A stretch of 64,000 nucleotides of DNA from CAWEQW01 sp963811365 (GTDB taxonomy: Bacteria > Actinomycetota > Actinomycetes > Propionibacteriales > Nocardioidaceae). The stretch covers positions 1 to 64,000 of the forward strand of contig CAWEQW010000011.1 of the NCBI GenBank assembly GCA_963811365.1, written 5' to 3'. Shown here in pieces: positions 51,582-62,300 of the stretch. The translations under genes were made by a program, and so were the position numbers. Numbering within the stretch: position 1 is the first letter of the stretch; each line of letters opens with the position of its first letter. The notes beneath the pieces were generated by a model. That model saw nothing but the letters and a program-made list of their open reading frames with translations. It made no database searches and was not told the origin of the DNA.

Positions 51582-53657
51582 CTACGCCGCAGTGGTCACC
51601 AGCCGGAGCAGGTCCTCGCCGTACCGGGCGAGCTTGGTCTGGCCGACGCCGCTGATCTTCAGCAGTCCCTGAGGCGTCGTGGGCCGGACCTCGGCGATCG
51701 CCTGCAGGGTCAGGTCGGTGAACACGACGTACGCCGGCACCTTCTCCTCGGACGCGCGCTCCGCACGCCAGGCCCGCAGCCGCTCGAACAGCGCCTCGTC
51801 GTAGCCGGCCGGGCAGTCGGCGCACCGCCCGACCTTCCGCTCCGCGGTCGAGCCGAGCGGCTTGCCGCAGGAGCGGCAGTGCGCGACTGCCGACCGGCCG
51901 CGACGGCTGCCGCGACCGGGCTCCGCAGCGTCCGAGACCACCCGCGGGCGCAGCCCGGTCAGGAACCGCGACGGCTTGCGGGTGGCCCGTCCGCCGGGGG
52001 TCCGGGCCTGCGACCAGGAGAGCTCGAGCCGGCGACGGGCGCGGGTCATGCCGACGTAGAGCAGCCGGCGCTCCTCCTCGACGGCGGCCGGTCCCTCGGC
52101 GTACACGATCGGGAGGGTGCCCTCCTGGAGGCCGCCCAGGAAGACCATGTCCCACTCCAGGCCCTTGGCGGCGTGCAGGGTCGCCAGCGTGACGCCCTCG
52201 GCCACCGGGGCATGCTGCTCCCCCGCCCGTCGGTCGAGGTCGGCGACGAAGTCGGTCAGGGTCGCCGCCCGGCCCTCCTCGCCGGCCGCCGCCGCGAGCT
52301 CCTCTGCCTGGGACACGATGGCCTGCAACGACTCCCAGCGGTCCCGGACGTTGCCGCGCCCGGTCGGCGGTGTCGGGGTCCACTGCATCCCGGACAGCAC
52401 GGCGGCGACCTGCTCGACGAGGCCGTCGCCGTCCTCCCCGCTGCGCGCGCTGCCGCGCAGCAGCGTGACGGCCTGCCGCACCTCGGGGCGCTCGAAGAAC
52501 CGGGCCGCGCCACGCACGACGTACGGGATCCCGCGGGCGGCAAGCGCCTCCTCGAAGCCCTCGGACTGGGCGTTGATCCGGAACAGCACCGCGATCTCCC
52601 GCAGTGGTGTCCCGGCATCGCGCAGGACGAGCACCTCCGCTGCGACCGCCTCGGCCTCGGCCACCTCGTCGGGGTGCTCGGTGTAGCCGACCTCGGGCCC
52701 CGTCGGGCGCTGGGCCGAGAGCTGCACACCGGCGCTCGCCGTGCCGGCCAGCAGCCGGTTCGCGGCCATCACGACCTGCGGCGTCGAGCGGTAGTTGCGC
52801 ACCAGCTCGACCGAGGTGGTGCCGGGGTGGTGCCGGGGGAACTCGCGGAGGTAGTCGGCCGACGCGCCGGCGAAGGAGTAGATCGTCTGTGCGGGGTCGC
52901 CGACCACGCACAGGTCGTGGCGACCGCCGAGCCACAGGTCGAGCAGCGCGGACTGGATCGGGCTGACGTCCTGGAACTCGTCGACGACGAACCACTGGTA
53001 CTGCCGGCGGACCTCGGCGGCGACCCGCTCGTCCTCGGTGAGCAGCGCCGCGCAGCACAGCAGGACGTCCTCCATGTCCATCCGGCCCTGGTCGCGCTTG
53101 ACGTCCTCGTACGTCGCGAAGACCCGGGCCACCGTCGCGGGGTCGTGGCCCCCGACGGAGCGGCCGCGCTGCTCGGCGAGGGCGGCGTAGTCGTCGGGAC
53201 GCACGTTGCTGACCTTGGCCCACTCCACCTCGCCGGCCAGGTCACGCAGCGTCGCCTGGTCGGTCTGGAGCCGGTTGCGGCGGGCGGCCGAGCCGAGCAT
53301 GCCGAGCTTGGACTCGACCAGCACCGGGAGGTCACCGCCGAACACCCGGGGCCAGAAGTACCGCGCCTGGCGCAGCGCCGCGGAGTGGAAGGTCCTGGCC
53401 TGGACGCCGCCGGCCCCGAGGCCGCGCAGCCGGGACCGCATCTCGCCCGCGGCCCGGGTCGTGAACGTCACGGCGAGCACCTTGTGGGGGTCGTACACCC
53501 CGCTCGCGACGCCGTAGGCGATCCGGTGCGTGACCGCCCGGGTCTTGCCCGTGCCGGCGCCGGCGAGCACCCGCACCGGCCCGCGCAGCGCCTCGGCGAC
53601 GGCCCGCTGCTCCGGGTCGAGGGCGTCGAGCAGCTGGTCGGCGGTGGCCGGGCACAT
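51582..53657 (-). CDS. uvrD2: DNA helicase UvrD2 with HRDC-like C-terminus
   Basis: A 691-aa superfamily-1A 3'-5' helicase with the motifs GAGTGKTRAVTHR (I), VVDEFQDVSPIQ (II), GDPAQTIYSFAGA (III), RNYRST (IV), LATLHAAKGLEWD (V) and LYVGMTRAR (VI). A tetracysteine region, HCRSCGKPLG and GRCADCP, lies before a C-terminal HRDC-type domain, as in mycobacterial UvrD2. The start at 53657 has GAGGAG eleven bases upstream; 53690 is possible. It is next to whiB7 as in Mycobacterium. Confidence 0.93.
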   Translation of the reverse strand: MCPATADQLLDALDPEQRAVAEALRGPVRVLAGAGTGKTRAVTHRIAYGVASGVYDPHKVLAVTFTTRAAGEMRSRLRGLGAGGVQARTFHSAALRQARYFWPRVFGGDLPVLVESKLGMLGSAARRNRLQTDQATLRDLAGEVEWAKVSNVRPDDYAALAEQRGRSVGGHDPATVARVFATYEDVKRDQGRMDMEDVLLCCAALLTEDERVAAEVRRQYQWFVVDEFQDVSPIQSALLDLWLGGRHDLCVVGDPAQTIYSFAGASADYLREFPRHHPGTTSVELVRNYRSTPQVVMAANRLLAGTASAGVQLSAQRPTGPEVGYTEHPDEVAEAEAVAAEVLVLRDAGTPLREIAVLFRINAQSEGFEEALAARGIPYVVRGAARFFERPEVRQAVTLLRGSARSGEDGDGLVEQVAAVLSGMQWTPTPPTGRGNVRDRWESLQAIVSQAEELAAAAGEEGRAATLTDFVADLDRRAGEQHAPVAEGVTLATLHAAKGLEWDMVFLGGLQEGTLPIVYAEGPAAVEEERRLLYVGMTRARRRLELSWSQARTPGGRATRKPSRFLTGLRPRVVSDAAEPGRGSRRGRSAVAHCRSCGKPLGSTAERKVGRCADCPAGYDEALFERLRAWRAERASEEKVPAYVVFTDLTLQAIAEVRPTTPQGLLKISGVGQTKLARYGEDLLRLVTTAA

Positions 53658-53809
53658 CGGGGAACAAGCTCCTCGCAGTCGATGTTGCATCGTCCAAGGG
53701 CCCACGCGGCCCGCGCGCACCGATCCCGTCATCGGCTCGACCCTCCGTCGACCGTGCTGCGGCATGCTCGGTGCCCGACGCCCCAGCGTAGACGCCAGGA
53801 AGGACAGGA

Positions 53810-54061
53810 ATGACGACGACGGCCGTGACGATGTACTCGACCCCGTGGTGCGGGTACTGCCACCGGTTGAAGCGGCAGCTCGACCGGGAGGGGATCGGCT
53901 ACGCCGTGGTCGACATCGAGCAGCAGCCCGAGGCCGCCACGGTCGTCGAGCGCGTCAACCGGGGCAACCGGACCGTGCCGACGCTGGTGTACGCCGACGG
54001 CTCCGCCCAGACCAACCCGTCGCTCGCCGACGTGAGGGCCAAGCTGGCGTCGCTGGGCTGA
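53810..54061 (+). CDS. mrx1: Mycoredoxin (Mrx1-like glutaredoxin)
   Basis: An 83-aa thioredoxin-fold protein with the active site TPWCGYCHRLK, the cis-Pro TVPTLVYADG and C-terminal SLADVRAKL. It reduces mycothiol mixed disulfides in actinobacteria. It is divergent from uvrD2, as Rv3198A is. Confidence 0.88.
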   Translation: MTTTAVTMYSTPWCGYCHRLKRQLDREGIGYAVVDIEQQPEAATVVERVNRGNRTVPTLVYADGSAQTNPSLADVRAKLASLG

Positions 54062-54094
54062 GCGCGCGTCGCCGGGCCGATCCGGCGGCACGGC

Positions 54095-55027
54095 TCAGCC
54101 GCGGCGGGCCGGAGCTCCCCACTCGCCCGGCAGCGCCTCGCCGTACCACGCCTCGACGAGGGAGCGGGAGATCGAGATCCCCCCGGGCAGCTGCAGGCTG
54201 CCGGTCTCGGCCTCGGCGCGGAGCTCGTCGCGGGTGAACCAGCGCGCCGCCTCCAGCTCGTCGTGGTCCACCGAGATCTCGGTCGTGGTCGCCCGGGCGA
54301 GGAAGCCGACCATCAGGCTGGCCGGGAACGGCCACGGCTGGTTCCCGAAGTACGAGACCTCGCCGACCTCGATGCCGGCCTCCTCCGCCACCTCGCGGCG
54401 CACCGCGTCCTCGAGGCTCTCCCCGGGCTCCACGAACCCGGCGAGCGTCGAGTAGCGCCCCGCCGGCCACGAGGGCTGGCGGCCGAGCAGCGCCCGTTCG
54501 CCGTCGGTCACCAGCATGATCACGGCCGGGTCGGTGCGTGGGAACTGGTGGTGGGCGCAGGCCGTGCAGGTCAGCTGGTGGCCCGCCTGGCTCATCTGCA
54601 GCGTGCTCCCGCAGCGCGGGCAGTAGCGGTGCGAGTGGTGCCACTCCGCCAGGGCGACCGCGTGCACGACCAGGCCGGCGTCGACGGGATCGAGCCCCTG
54701 GAGAGCACCGCGCAGCGGTGTCCACTCCTCCGGCGCCCGGTCCGGCAGCTCGACGGCGAAGTGCGCCACGTCATCGCTGATCCCGAGGAAGACCCGGTCG
54801 CCCTCCGGCACGTCGCCCGAGGACCGCCAGCCGAGACGCCGGCGGTCGGCTGCCAGCGGGAAGCGGCTCCCCGCCACGGGCAGGACCCGGGTGCGCGGGT
54901 CTGCCCAGGCCCGGGCCAGCCATGCCTCGTCGGTCCGCCGCTCCGCGACGCGCTCGTGGGTCCGCTGCGACAACGCGATGCCGGCGTGCCCGCGCGGACG
55001 GGACGTGGCGAGGTCCTGGTCGGTCAC
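54095..55027 (-). CDS. nudC: NAD(+) diphosphatase NudC
   Basis: A 310-aa protein. The N-terminal NUDIX-like domain is followed by a zinc ribbon with four Cys (CPRCGS and TCTACAHH) and the catalytic Nudix box GFVEPGESLEDAVRREV then AEEAG. The SYFGNQPWPFPASLMVGF motif is specific for NADH pyrophosphatases, which also decap NAD-capped RNA. It converges with the mycoredoxin gene. Confidence 0.93.
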   Translation of the reverse strand: MTDQDLATSRPRGHAGIALSQRTHERVAERRTDEAWLARAWADPRTRVLPVAGSRFPLAADRRRLGWRSSGDVPEGDRVFLGISDDVAHFAVELPDRAPEEWTPLRGALQGLDPVDAGLVVHAVALAEWHHSHRYCPRCGSTLQMSQAGHQLTCTACAHHQFPRTDPAVIMLVTDGERALLGRQPSWPAGRYSTLAGFVEPGESLEDAVRREVAEEAGIEVGEVSYFGNQPWPFPASLMVGFLARATTTEISVDHDELEAARWFTRDELRAEAETGSLQLPGGISISRSLVEAWYGEALPGEWGAPARRG

Positions 55028-55070
55028 TCCTTCACCCTACGCACGCACACCACCGGCTAGCGTGTCCGCG

Positions 55071-55787
55071 GTGAGCACCCACATCGCCGCCGCCGCGGGC
55101 GAGGTCGCACCGCTGGTCCTGATGCCCGGCGACCCGTTGCGCGCGCGGCGGATCGCGGAGACCTTCCTCGAGGACGTGACGTGCTACTCAGACGTCCGCG
55201 GGATGCTCGGCTACACCGGCAGCTACCGGGGACGGCGGGTGTCCGTGCAGGGCTCCGGGATGGGACAGCCGTCGCTGGCGATCTACGCCACCGAGCTGTT
55301 CACCGAGTACGACGTCGCGACGATCGTGCGCGTCGGGTCCTGCGGCGCCCTGACCGCCGATCTCGCGCTGGGCGACCTGGTGATCGGCTCGGGTGCCTGC
55401 ACCGACTCGTCGATGAACCGGCTCCGCTTCGGGGGGCTCGACTACGCCCCCGTGGCGGACTTCGACCTGATGGTCGCCGCGCACACCGCCGCGGGGTCCC
55501 CGGACCTGTCGGCGAGCACCCGGGTGGGCCTGCTGCTCTCCACCGACGCCTTCTACCACCCGCGACCGGAGCTCACCGCACGGATGGCCGAGCACGGCGT
55601 GCTGGCCGTGGAGATGGAGGCCAGCGCGCTGTACACGCTCGCGGCCGCGCACCACCGCAGGGCGCTGGCGATCTGCACCGTGTCGGACCATCTCGTGACC
55701 GGAGAGCACAGCACCGCCGCTGCGCGCGAGCAGACGTTCGGCGAGATGGTCGCCATCGCGCTCGAGGCGGCGCTCGCGACCTCGTGA
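55071..55787 (+). CDS. deoD: DeoD-type purine-nucleoside phosphorylase
   Basis: A 238-aa phosphorylase that splits purine nucleosides to base and ribose-1-phosphate. The motifs are MPGDPLRARRIAETF, VQGSGMGQPSLAIYATEL, VRVGSCGALT and AVEMEASALYTLA, with Asp in VSDHLVTGE as the catalytic acid. GTG at 55071 matches the family start; the frame extends upstream without homology. Confidence 0.92.
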   Translation: MSTHIAAAAGEVAPLVLMPGDPLRARRIAETFLEDVTCYSDVRGMLGYTGSYRGRRVSVQGSGMGQPSLAIYATELFTEYDVATIVRVGSCGALTADLALGDLVIGSGACTDSSMNRLRFGGLDYAPVADFDLMVAAHTAAGSPDLSASTRVGLLLSTDAFYHPRPELTARMAEHGVLAVEMEASALYTLAAAHHRRALAICTVSDHLVTGEHSTAAAREQTFGEMVAIALEAALATS

Positions 55788-55799
55788 GCACCGGCTGCC

Positions 55800-55958
55800 T
55801 CACCCGCAGCGCCAGCAGCAGCCCTCGAGGTCCCAGTAGCAGCTCCGCCCGTGGACGTGGCCCTGCTGCACACCCGCCGGCGAGGGGGCGGCCGGTTCGT
55901 CGGCCGGTTCCTCCGCTGCCGAGGCGAGCTGGTCCGCGTCGCCCGACGTGCCCGTCAT
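55800..55958 (-). CDS. Small Cys/His/Trp-containing protein, hypothetical
   Basis: A 52-aa ORF beginning MTGTSGDADQLASAAEE and ending HVHGRSCYWDLEGCCWRCG. The acidic, Pro/Ala-rich first half contrasts with an HVHG-CYWD-CCW-C tail that could bind metal. AAGGGA precedes the ATG. It is convergent to deoD and upstream of adnB's end. Similar HVHGxxCYWD tails are, to my memory, recurrent in actinobacterial small proteins, but no function is known. Confidence 0.55.
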   Translation of the reverse strand: MTGTSGDADQLASAAEEPADEPAAPSPAGVQQGHVHGRSCYWDLEGCCWRCG

Positions 55959-56061
55959 GGCGGGTCCCTTCGTGGCGTGGCGCCGGCGCCCCCCACACCG
56001 GCCTGCTCGACGGTAGGGCTCCTCGGCAGCAACGTCAACGCTGCGCGGGCGAGATCGCGGC

Positions 56062-59000
56062 TCAACCGGGCAGCGCGCCGAGCAGCGCCTCCAGGCCCGC
56101 GCGGTCCACGAGCCCCTCGGGCTCCACGAGGTCCCCGCTGCGGACGTAGTAGAACGCCGCGCGCACCTTCTCCGGCGGGACCCCGGCCAGCTCGGCCCAG
56201 GCCACCCGGTACACCGCGAGCTGGAGCGGGTCCGCGGTCTGTGCACGGTTGGTCTTCCAGTCCACGACGAGGTAGCCGTCCGCGTCGGCGTACACCGCGT
56301 CGATCCGTCCGCGGACCACCTGGCCGGCCAGCACGAGGGCGAACGGCGGCTCGACGGCCAGCGGGGTGCGCTCAGCGAAGGGACCGGCGCTGAACCGCTC
56401 GATGAGCTGCTGCAGGTCGGTGTCGTCGTCGATCTCGGCGTCGGCGCGTCCCGGCAGATCGTCGGGGTCCACGAGCTGCTGCTGGCCGAACCGGGACTCC
56501 ACCCAGGCGTGGAAGCGAGTGCCGAAGCGAGCCGACGGCGACGGCCGGCGCGGCATCGGACGGGCGAGCTCCGCGGCCAGCTCCTGTGGCTGGTCGCGCA
56601 GCCGGGCAAGGGAGGTCGCCGAGAGACTGGACGGCAGCGGCACGACGACCTCGTCGGCGCGCTCGCGACGCTGCTCCTCCAGAAGTCTGTCGATCTCGCT
56701 GTCCCACTGCGCGACGCGCACCGCCTCCAGCACGTCGAGCCCGTGGTCGTCGGGCATCGTGCCCGGCGCGGCGCGCAGCTCCTCGGCCGCGGCCCGCACT
56801 CTCCTCGCGGCGTCGCGCCGGCGCTCCAGCTCCGCGGTGTGCGCCTCGACCGGCCACGGCGCGGACCGCGGCACCGCGAGCATCGGGTTGGCGACACCCT
56901 TCTCGGGCGCGTCGTGCCAGAGCTCGGCCTTCTCCCCCCAGCCGTCCAGCACGTCGCGGACGGTGCGCTGGTAGGGCGAGGGACCGAGCGGGCTCTTGCG
57001 CTCCGGCGCCCAGCAGTACGACGAGACCACCAGGACGTGGCGGGCCCGGGTGAACGCGACGTAGCCCAGCCGCAGCTCCTCCCGCAGCTCGTGGGCCCGG
57101 GTGTCCTGGGCAAGCTGGAGAAGATCGGCGGCGGAGTGCCCGCCCAGCGCCGGCTGGTCGCGCGCGTCGCCGCGCAGCGGGGTCGGGAGCACGCCCGGTC
57201 CGGCGGTCCACTTGGTGCGTCCGCGCCCCGTCGGGAAACGGTCCTCGGCGACGCCGACGAGGAACACCGCGTCCCACTCCAGGCCCTTCGCGCGGTGGAC
57301 CGTGAGCAGCTTGACCGAGTCGGCCTCCGAGGGCGTCGCGACGTCCAGCCCGGCGCCGTACTCGTCCTCGGCCTGGAGGTAGGCCAGCAGGGCGGGCAGG
57401 CTGACGTCGCCGTCGACGGCCTGGAACTCGGCCACCGCCTTCACGAACAGGTCGAGGTTGTCGCGGCGGGCGTGCGCGGCCGCGCTGACCGAGGAGGCCA
57501 GCTCGACGTCGATCCCGGTGGTGTCGACGATCCGGCGCACCAGGTCGAGCAGCGGCTCACCGGCGTGGCGGCGGAGCTGGCGCAGCTCGGTCGCGAGCAG
57601 CGTGAACCGCTCGCGGGCCTCCGCGGAGTAGCTCGCCTCCCCGGGCTCGTCGAGCGCATCGCACAGGGACACCACCTCGGTCGGGTCGGCGCCCGCCACC
57701 GCGTTGTCGAGCTCCTCGTCGATGCCCGCGTCGCGGTCCCGCAGCTCCGGCCCGGTGCCGCGGGCGAGCGAGCGGGCCCGCTTGCCGAGCAGCGCCAGGT
57801 CGCGCGCGCCCACCGCCCAGCGCGGCCCGGTGAGCAGCGTGAGCAGCGCGGCGTTGGCCGTCAGATCGTGGAGCAGGGTGAGGGTGGCGACCACCTCGGC
57901 GACCTCCGGCAGCCGCAGCAGTCCCTGGAGCCCGACGATCTCGACCGGGATGTCCCGCCGGGTCAGCGCGTCGAACACGTCCGCGGCATGCGCGTTGTCT
58001 CGGGTCAGCACCCCGATCTCCGACCAGGGCCGGCCGGCGTGCACGGCGACGACCTGGTCGGGCAGCCAGCCGAGCTCGTCGTCGTAGGTCTCGTGGACCG
58101 CGGCCCGCACCACGCCGGGGGCTGCCCCGGGGGCCGGCTCCAGCTCCTCCACCGATGGCAGGGCGTCGTACAGCGGCCGGGCAAGCGCGTTGGCGACCTC
58201 GAGGATCCGGGCGTCCGAACGACGGTTCACGGTCAGCGGGTGGGTGCGGACGCCGGCGGGCCCGTCGACGGCCGGGAAGTCCTCGGAGAACCGCAGGATG
58301 TTGGAGACCGACGCACCCCGCCAGCCATAGATCGCCTGGTTCGGGTCTCCGACGGCGGTGACGGCATGGCCGAGCCCGGCGCCCGGCACGGGACCGGAGA
58401 ACAGCCGGCTGAGCATCAGGGCCTGGGCGACCGAGGTGTCCTGGTACTCGTCGAGGAGCACCACCCGGTAGGTCTCGCGCTGGGCGGCACCGACCTCTGG
58501 GCGCTCGACGGCCAGCCGGGCGGCGAGCTCGATCTGGTCGGAGAAGTCCATGAGTCCCAGACGGCGCTTCAACCGGCGGTAGGACTCCACCAGGCCGAGC
58601 AGCTCCTCGCGGCGGGCGAAGGTGCCGAGCACCTTGTCGATCTCGGCCAGCCGGGTCTTGAGGGACTCGGCGGCGCGAGCCTCCTCGAAGAGCGGTCGCT
58701 CCCGGTCCTGGAAGGCGCGCAGGTCGCCGGGACCCACGAGATGCTCGGTCATCGCCGAGTCCAGCGCGAGCAGCGCGTTGACGACGGTCTCGGGATGGTC
58801 GCTGAGCAGCGCCACCCGCGCGGTGTGCCGGGCCACGGCGCGTGCGGCCAGCTGGTAGCGGGACGCGTCCGCGACCACCCGGGTGTCCGGCTCGTGGCCG
58901 ATGCGCAGCCCCTCCTCGGTGAGCAGCGCCGCGGCGTAGGCGTTGTAGGTGGCGACGGTGGGCTCTTCGGGCTCCTCGTCCGCCGGCTCCGGGTCGCGAG

Positions 59001-59313
59001 CCCCCCGAGGACGCAGGATGCCCGAGTCGCGCAAGGCGCCCCGGATCCGCTGGCCGAGCTCGCCGGCCGCCTTGTTGGTGAACGTGAGCCCGAGCACCTG
59101 GTCGGTGCGCACCTGGCCGGTGGCCACGAGCCACACGACCCGGGCGGCCATCACCGTGGTCTTCCCCGAGCCCGCCCCGGCGACCACGACCTGAGGGCCG
59201 AGCGGCGCGGTGATCGCCGCGAACTGCTGGTCGCTGAACGGGAAGCTCATGTCCATCAGGACGCGCAGCTGCTCGGGGGTGGTGACCGGTCGGGGCGCGA
59301 AGGCGGCGGTCAC
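56062..59313 (-). CDS. adnB: AdnB-type helicase-nuclease subunit
   Basis: A 1,083-aa UvrD-like motor fused to a nuclease. Helicase motifs: VVAGAGSGKTTVMAARV (I), VLLDEYQDTSVAQ (II), AVGDPNQAIYGWRGA (III), LTVHRAKGLEWDAVF (V) and GYVAFTRARH (VI). C-terminal RecB-type nuclease: FGTRFHAWVES, GRIDAVY and LVVDWKTN (Asp, Lys). With AdnA it resects double-strand breaks. The GTG start overlaps the adnA stop (GTGA). Confidence 0.92.
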   Translation of the reverse strand: MTAAFAPRPVTTPEQLRVLMDMSFPFSDQQFAAITAPLGPQVVVAGAGSGKTTVMAARVVWLVATGQVRTDQVLGLTFTNKAAGELGQRIRGALRDSGILRPRGARDPEPADEEPEEPTVATYNAYAAALLTEEGLRIGHEPDTRVVADASRYQLAARAVARHTARVALLSDHPETVVNALLALDSAMTEHLVGPGDLRAFQDRERPLFEEARAAESLKTRLAEIDKVLGTFARREELLGLVESYRRLKRRLGLMDFSDQIELAARLAVERPEVGAAQRETYRVVLLDEYQDTSVAQALMLSRLFSGPVPGAGLGHAVTAVGDPNQAIYGWRGASVSNILRFSEDFPAVDGPAGVRTHPLTVNRRSDARILEVANALARPLYDALPSVEELEPAPGAAPGVVRAAVHETYDDELGWLPDQVVAVHAGRPWSEIGVLTRDNAHAADVFDALTRRDIPVEIVGLQGLLRLPEVAEVVATLTLLHDLTANAALLTLLTGPRWAVGARDLALLGKRARSLARGTGPELRDRDAGIDEELDNAVAGADPTEVVSLCDALDEPGEASYSAEARERFTLLATELRQLRRHAGEPLLDLVRRIVDTTGIDVELASSVSAAAHARRDNLDLFVKAVAEFQAVDGDVSLPALLAYLQAEDEYGAGLDVATPSEADSVKLLTVHRAKGLEWDAVFLVGVAEDRFPTGRGRTKWTAGPGVLPTPLRGDARDQPALGGHSAADLLQLAQDTRAHELREELRLGYVAFTRARHVLVVSSYCWAPERKSPLGPSPYQRTVRDVLDGWGEKAELWHDAPEKGVANPMLAVPRSAPWPVEAHTAELERRRDAARRVRAAAEELRAAPGTMPDDHGLDVLEAVRVAQWDSEIDRLLEEQRRERADEVVVPLPSSLSATSLARLRDQPQELAAELARPMPRRPSPSARFGTRFHAWVESRFGQQQLVDPDDLPGRADAEIDDDTDLQQLIERFSAGPFAERTPLAVEPPFALVLAGQVVRGRIDAVYADADGYLVVDWKTNRAQTADPLQLAVYRVAWAELAGVPPEKVRAAFYYVRSGDLVEPEGLVDRAGLEALLGALPG

Positions 59314-62300
59314 GACAGCACCGTCCCGGCGCCCTTGACCGGGCACGTCGCCTGGAAGCGGCAGTGGTCGCAGTGCTTGCCGGCGACCGCCGTGAACGTC
59401 TCGCCGCGCACCACGGCCGCGGCGTGCATCAGCTGACGCTCGACGACCCGCAGCCCCTCCTCGTCGGGCTCCTGCGGCGCCTGCGTCTGGACCTTGACCT
59501 GCCCGCGGACCTCCTTGCGGAGCTGCACGAGCTCGGCTCCGCCGGCCCGAACGCGACGGCCGACCAGCTCGTCGGCGGCCCCGTTGTCGACGGCGTGCTG
59601 GTAGAGACCGAGCTGGGGGTTGGCCGGCAGGTCCTTGTCCGCGGGCGGGTACTTGGAGGTCTTCAGGTCCACCACGACGACCCGGCCGTCCTCGTCGAGC
59701 TCGAGGCGGTCGGCGTAGCCGTTGAGCCGCACGCCCCGGCCGTCGGGCAGCCTCACCTCGGCGGAGAGGTGCTCCTCGGTGGCGATCACGGTGCGCGCGC
59801 CGGGCCGGGTGTGCCAGGCCACGAAGCGTCGCAGCGCGGCCTCCACCTCGGCGCGCTCCCGGTCGCGGGACCAGGGCGTGCGGAACGGGATCTGGTCCCA
59901 GACCAGGTCGACGTAGCCCATCAGGTCGGCGACGAGGTCCGCTCCGGCGAGCTCGCCCTTGGCCACCCGGTCGGCGAGCGCGTGCACGACGAGACCGAAG
60001 CCCTGCGACTGGGTGGACCGGCTCACCCCGCCCGCCTCCCGCTCGAGGAACCACTTGGCGGGACAGGCCAGGATGCCCTCGAGAGCGCTGGCGGAGAGCA
60101 CCAGCGGGTCGGCCACCGGGCGCACGGGGGTGTCCGCGAGGCTCCGGCCGCGGGTGCCCCACCAGCGGCCCGGGTCCGCCGACGGCACCAGAGGCTGGTC
60201 GCGGTGGGTGGCGAGCGCGAGCCGCGCGAGCCGGCGGGCCGCCGCCGTGCGGACCGGGCCGGACTCCGCCGGGTCGGACAGCGTCCGGCGGAGCTCGGCG
60301 ACCAGCCCCGCGACCGAGAGCGGGCGCGCCGGCCGGCCCTGAACGTGGGCCCGGGTCAGCCCGGTCGCGGCGTGGTCCGCACGCACCTGCGGACCGAGCT
60401 CCTCGAGGAACCGCGACGGCTGCTCCCCCTCCTCGTCGACCGAGGCGACCGCGGTGACGACGAGACGCTGCCGGGCCCGGGTGCAGGCGACGTAGAACAG
60501 CCGGCGCTCCTCGCCGAGCAGCGTGGTGGTGCCGGTCGGAGGCAGGACGGCGTCGACCCCGATGCGGTCGGCCTGGAGCAGCGTCGAGCGGCGGCGGAGG
60601 TCCGGCCAGGAGCCCTCCTGGACGTGCATCACCACGACCAGCCGCCACTCCAGGCCCTTGGACCGGTGGGCAGTGAGCAGCCGGACGCCGTCGGCGCGGA
60701 TCCCCCGCTCGGCGAGCGTGTCGCCCGGGATCTGCTGCGCCGTCAGCATGGCCAGGAAGCTCTCCACCGAGGTGTGCCCGCGCTGCTCCTCGGCCTTCGC
60801 CGCGAGCTCGAACAGAGCGCAGAGCGCATCGAGGTCGCGGTGGGCCGGCCGCGCGCCCGGCCCGCCGTGCTCGACGGTCGCGCGCAGCCGGCGCGGCCAC
60901 GAGGTCCCCGACCAGAGCCGCCACAGCACCTCCTCGGCCGTGGCGCCCCCGTCCAGCGCGTCGCGCGCCCCTGCCAGCAGCCGCGCGAAGGTCGCCACCT
61001 TGGCTGCCGGACGACCTGCCACGCCCTCGAGCGTCGCCGCGTCGACGACCGCCCGGCGCAGCAGCACCGGCGACGGCCTGGGCGGCCGGTCCTCGACCGC
61101 GGCCAGCTCCTTCTCGCGCCGGCGCAGGGTGCGGGCCAGGCTGCGCACCTCCGTCGCGTCGAGTCCGGCCACCGGCGAGACGAGCAGCGCGTCGACCCGG
61201 TCCGGACCGAGGTAGTCCTCGGAGGTCGGCTCCCCGACCGTCAGGTCGACCACGGCCCGGAGCGCGTCGAGCAGCGGCAGCACCGCCGGCTCGCGCACCA
61301 GCGGCGTGTCGTCGGCGGCCACCTCGACCGGGACGCCGGCTGCGCCGAGCGCTCGGCGCAGCCCGGGGATGGAGCTCCGGCCGGAGCGGACCAGCACCGC
61401 CATGTCGGTCCACGCGACAGCGTCCTCGAGGTGTGCCCTGCGCAGCAGGTCGGCGACGTGCTCGGTCTCGGCCCGGTCGGTGTCGAAGGTGACGACGTCC
61501 ACGCGTCCGGGACCGAGCGGGCCGTCGGCCGGGGCCGGGTTGCGGAACGCCCGGAACGTGTCGGCGCCGATGGCGCCCGTGGTGGGCAGCGCCGCGGCCA
61601 CCGAGCGGGACGCCGCGAGGAGGTGGCGGCCGAAGCGGCGGGTGGTGCGCAGCGCCACGACCGGGGCGGGCGAACCGTCCGGGCCGCGGAACCTGGCCGG
61701 GAAGTCGAGGATGCCGCGCACCTCGGCGCCCCGGAAGCCGTAGATCGACTGGTCGGGGTCGCCGACCACGACCAGGTCGCGACCGTCGCCGGCGAGCGCC
61801 TCCAGAAGGCGCACCTGGCTGGGGTCGGTGTCCTGGTACTCGTCGACGAAGACGTGCGTGAAGCGGTCGCGCAGCTGGGCACGGACCGGCGGCTGCTCGG
61901 CGAGGAGCACGGCCCGGTGGATCAGCTCGGCGTAGTCGATGGCGCTCTCGTCGTCGAGGATGACGGCGTACTGCTGCATGAAGCGGGCGGCGGCGGCCAG
62001 CTCGGGCAGCCCGGCCTCGTCGGCCATCGCCTTCAGGTCGACCGGGTCGAGTCCCTTCTCCCGCGCCCGGGAGAGCACGGCCTGGACCTCGCGCGCGAAG
62101 CCCCGCGTCTCCAGCGCGGCGGCCAGCGAGGCCGGCCACAGCCCGGTCTCCCGGTTGCCGCGCAGCATCTCCTGGAGCACGACGTCCTGCTCGGGGGCGC
62201 TGAGCAGCCGCAGCGGCGCGGCGTACAGGTCCGCCGGGGAGTGCTGCCGAACCAGCCCGTAGGCGAAGGAGTGGAAGGTCGAGCTGAGCGTGGTCGCCAG

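Noticed and set aside
56509..59436. Long plus-strand open frame opposite adnB
   Set aside because: Same reason: a shadow of adnB, with low-complexity Gly/Arg/Leu composition and no motif.
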